A stretch of DNA of 64,000 bases from Haliovirga abyssi (lineage in GTDB: Bacteria > Fusobacteriota > Fusobacteriia > Fusobacteriales > Haliovirgaceae): NCBI RefSeq assembly GCF_030295325.1, contig NZ_AP027060.1, positions 233,552 through 297,551 on the forward strand, read 5' to 3'. The translations under genes and the position numbers were made by a program. Every line of letters starts with the position of its first letter. The stretch's first letter is position 1. Shown here one piece after another: positions 62,732 through 64,000 of this stretch. Below the pieces are notes generated by a model that ran no database searches, was not told the DNA's origin, and saw nothing but the letters and a program-made list of their open reading frames with translations.

Positions 62732-62942
62732 AACACTAATAATATTTAATTGTATTTTCTAAAACGATAGTATAGTTGAAGTTTTATTATTAAATAATAT
62801 TTTTTCATATAATTTTCAATAGTATATCATATATTTTTAATAAATAAAATATGTTTTTTTAATTTTAATTAATATTTACACTTGTTTTAGAAAGTATAAT
62901 TGATATATTTTACTAAGAATTCTTTCATCTAATATCTATATA

Positions 62943-63062
62943 TAAGTATAATTTTATTTTGAAAATATGTTACACTGTTTTTTTAGTATATGATTTTTCA
63001 GAAATTAAAGATTTAGAAAAATATTTATGTTTTATCAGATAAATATTAGTTTATTTTTTTGT
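62943..63062. repeat. Palindromic repeat family A, decayed copy
   Basis: AAGTATAATTTTATTTTGAAAATATGTTACAC...ATGATTTTTCAGAAATTAAAG and TATTAGTTTATTTTT align with family A, with lost terminal complementarity. Confidence 0.55.
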
Positions 63063-63068
63063 CTATTA

Positions 63069-63165
63069 GGAAAGTATAAACTTAATCAGAAAATAAGCTA
63101 CACTTTTGGGGAAAAATATGCAATTTTTTAAATCTGAATTTTTAATTATGATTATTATAATTGAT
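63069..63165. repeat. Palindromic repeat family A, partial copy
   Basis: AGGAAAGTATAAACTTAATCAG then AAATAAGCTACAC; right end missing. Confidence 0.55.
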
Positions 63166-63532
63166 TTTTTTCTAAAATAAGAATATAGCTATTAATATAA
63201 AGAATCATATAGATGATGTTATAATGTATAATGTATAATGTAGTGAAAGTTAGAATTTTTTTTATTTTATATTTTGCTTGCAATTTTTCAATGGTTGAGC
63301 TATAATTAGTTAATTAATTTTCTAAAATCTTGGTATAGTTATATTATAAGCTTTATTTTATAACGGTTTTAGAGTTTCTAATATGAGTGTAATGGTTTGA
63401 ATCTATTAATTAAACTAACATAATTTTTTTTTATTAGTTTGTTTTTCTAAAATATTAGTAATGTCTAAAAAAGCTTTTATTTTAAGGGGATATATAAATT
63501 CTAAAATAAGAGTAATGTTTTTATAAACCTTT

Positions 63533-63593
63533 AAATATACTCTCATATTAGAAAATTAATAATATTTAATTTTCTAATATGAGAGTATATTTT
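63533..63593. repeat. Long perfect palindrome within the array
   Basis: The two arms AATATACTCTCATATTAGAAAATTAA-type flank AATATT and are perfectly complementary for more than 25 bases. It combines an inverted and a direct copy of the array motif. Confidence 0.8.
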
Positions 63594-63682
63594 TTATGAA
63601 GAGGCTATTTTATTAGGTTTGTTATCTTAAATTAGTTTTTCTAAAATGAAGATACTGATATTTTTATTGTTTTTTTATATAA

Positions 63683-63832
63683 TAGAAAAATATAAATTTA
63701 TTAAAAAAATAAGCTATTCTATCTTTGTAACACCTGATTTTTCAAAGGAAAATTTTTAAGCAATTAAAAATTTAGAAAAACGTTTATGCTTTACTATAAG
63801 AAGTGTAGCTTATTTTTTAAACAAATTTATTT
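63683..63832. repeat. Palindromic repeat family A, copy inside the tandem array
   Basis: GAAAAATATAAATTTATT..AAATAAGCTATTC, GATTTTTCAAAGGAAAATTTTT and GTGTAGCTTATTTTTTAAACAAATTT match family A end to end. Confidence 0.7.
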
Positions 63833-64000
63833 GAAATTTAATTTTCTAAAATGATTATACAGTTTTTATAACCGTTATTTTTTAAGGATTTTAAAAATTC
63901 TAAAATAAAGATACTGTTGTTTAGTTTTATAAAACATAGTGGTTTTGCCATAATTTTTTTATAAAAAAATTTCTAAAATTATTGTAATGGGGTGTTTTAA

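Larger units (their letters stand above)
63318..63990. repeat. Degenerate tandem array of ~53-73-bp units
   Basis: A ~20-bp motif of the form TTTCTAAAATnAnnGTAnTG recurs at about 63318, 63375, 63444, 63497, 63568, 63637, 63843, 63897 and 63970 (plus isolated copies at 62755 and 63169). Much of the intervening sequence is similar too (TTTTATAAACC, TTTTAAGGnTTTTA). One family-A element interrupts the array at 63683-63832. It likely continues past the window. Confidence 0.6.
62732..64000. other. 1.27-kb region without a supported gene
   Basis: Stop codons are frequent in all frames and no ribosome binding site leads into a useful frame. The stretch holds three family-A elements (62943-63062, 63069-~63165, 63683-63832), a long palindrome at 63533-63593 and about ten copies of a degenerate TTTCTAAAAT...GTAATG motif. 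Confidence 0.7.

Noticed and set aside
63318..63990. CRISPR array
   Set aside because: The repeated motif is only ~20 bp, varies from copy to copy, and the intervening segments resemble one another; no cas gene is in the window.

Overview
The window is very AT-rich and dense. It carries a diderm type II secretion system (T2SS), many lipoproteins with Fusobacteria-like lipoboxes, a two-domain acyl-CoA dehydratase activase protein, purine-rich ribosome binding sites and frequent ATT/AAA codon use. This best fits a chromosome of an anaerobic member of the Fusobacteriota that contains an integrated plasmid-like element. The phylum is an inference from composition and gene content; no rRNA or tRNA gene is present to confirm it.

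Layout. (1) 1-7752 is a plasmid-like element: a Rep_3-type initiator with six ~22-bp iterons, a tyrosine recombinase, a DNA-binding-like protein, a cysteine-rich miniprotein and a RelB/RelE-type toxin-antitoxin pair. A block of about 1.7 kb (1-1706 and 6045-7752) is present twice as a nearly identical direct repeat, and homology is still running at base 1, so the array probably continues to the left. Each copy ends in a strongly structured, GC-rich segment that abuts an RHS toxin-tip/immunity cassette. (2) 7776-18216 is an RHS polymorphic-toxin locus on the minus strand: one complete exported RHS protein with immunity candidate, then an almost perfect 1.95-kb duplicate of the RHS core carrying a different tip and its own immunity candidate. 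A third tip with an immunity gene (1745-2599) sits on the plasmid-like element. (3) 18232-28054 encodes exported proteins: a fibronectin-III protein, a leucine-rich-repeat lipoprotein, an unknown lipoprotein and five paralogous fibre-like proteins with an almost invariant C-terminal coiled-coil module. (4) 28095-36493 is a T2SS gene set in the order (transcribed) C-E-F-G-H-I-J-L-M-D, with gspK divergent at 36642-37598. A consensus promoter precedes gspC, and short spacings from there to the RHS gene suggest one 25-kb transcription unit in which the secretion machine is followed by its likely cargo. (5) 37600-38975 is a graveyard: an ISAs1-family transposase remnant, a LacI-family pseudogene and repeat elements. 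(6) 38975-62676 is ordinary chromosome: aldo/keto reductase, two paralogous lipoprotein esterases, the activase, a DUF188 protein, mannose-6-phosphate isomerase, DegP/HtrA protease, two diguanylate cyclases, a copper-export operon, an NfnA/SudB-like flavoprotein, a lipoprotein and a TrmN6-like methyltransferase. (7) 62680-64000 has no gene I can support. It holds palindromic repeat elements and a degenerate tandem array.

How the genes may work together: the T2SS operon would export adhesin/fibre proteins and an RHS toxin with carbohydrate-binding-like N-terminal repeats. The plasmid-like element would supply replacement toxin tips with matching immunity genes. Both statements are inference from gene order. 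The individual T2SS, RHS, Rep, integrase and copper calls rest on clear motifs.
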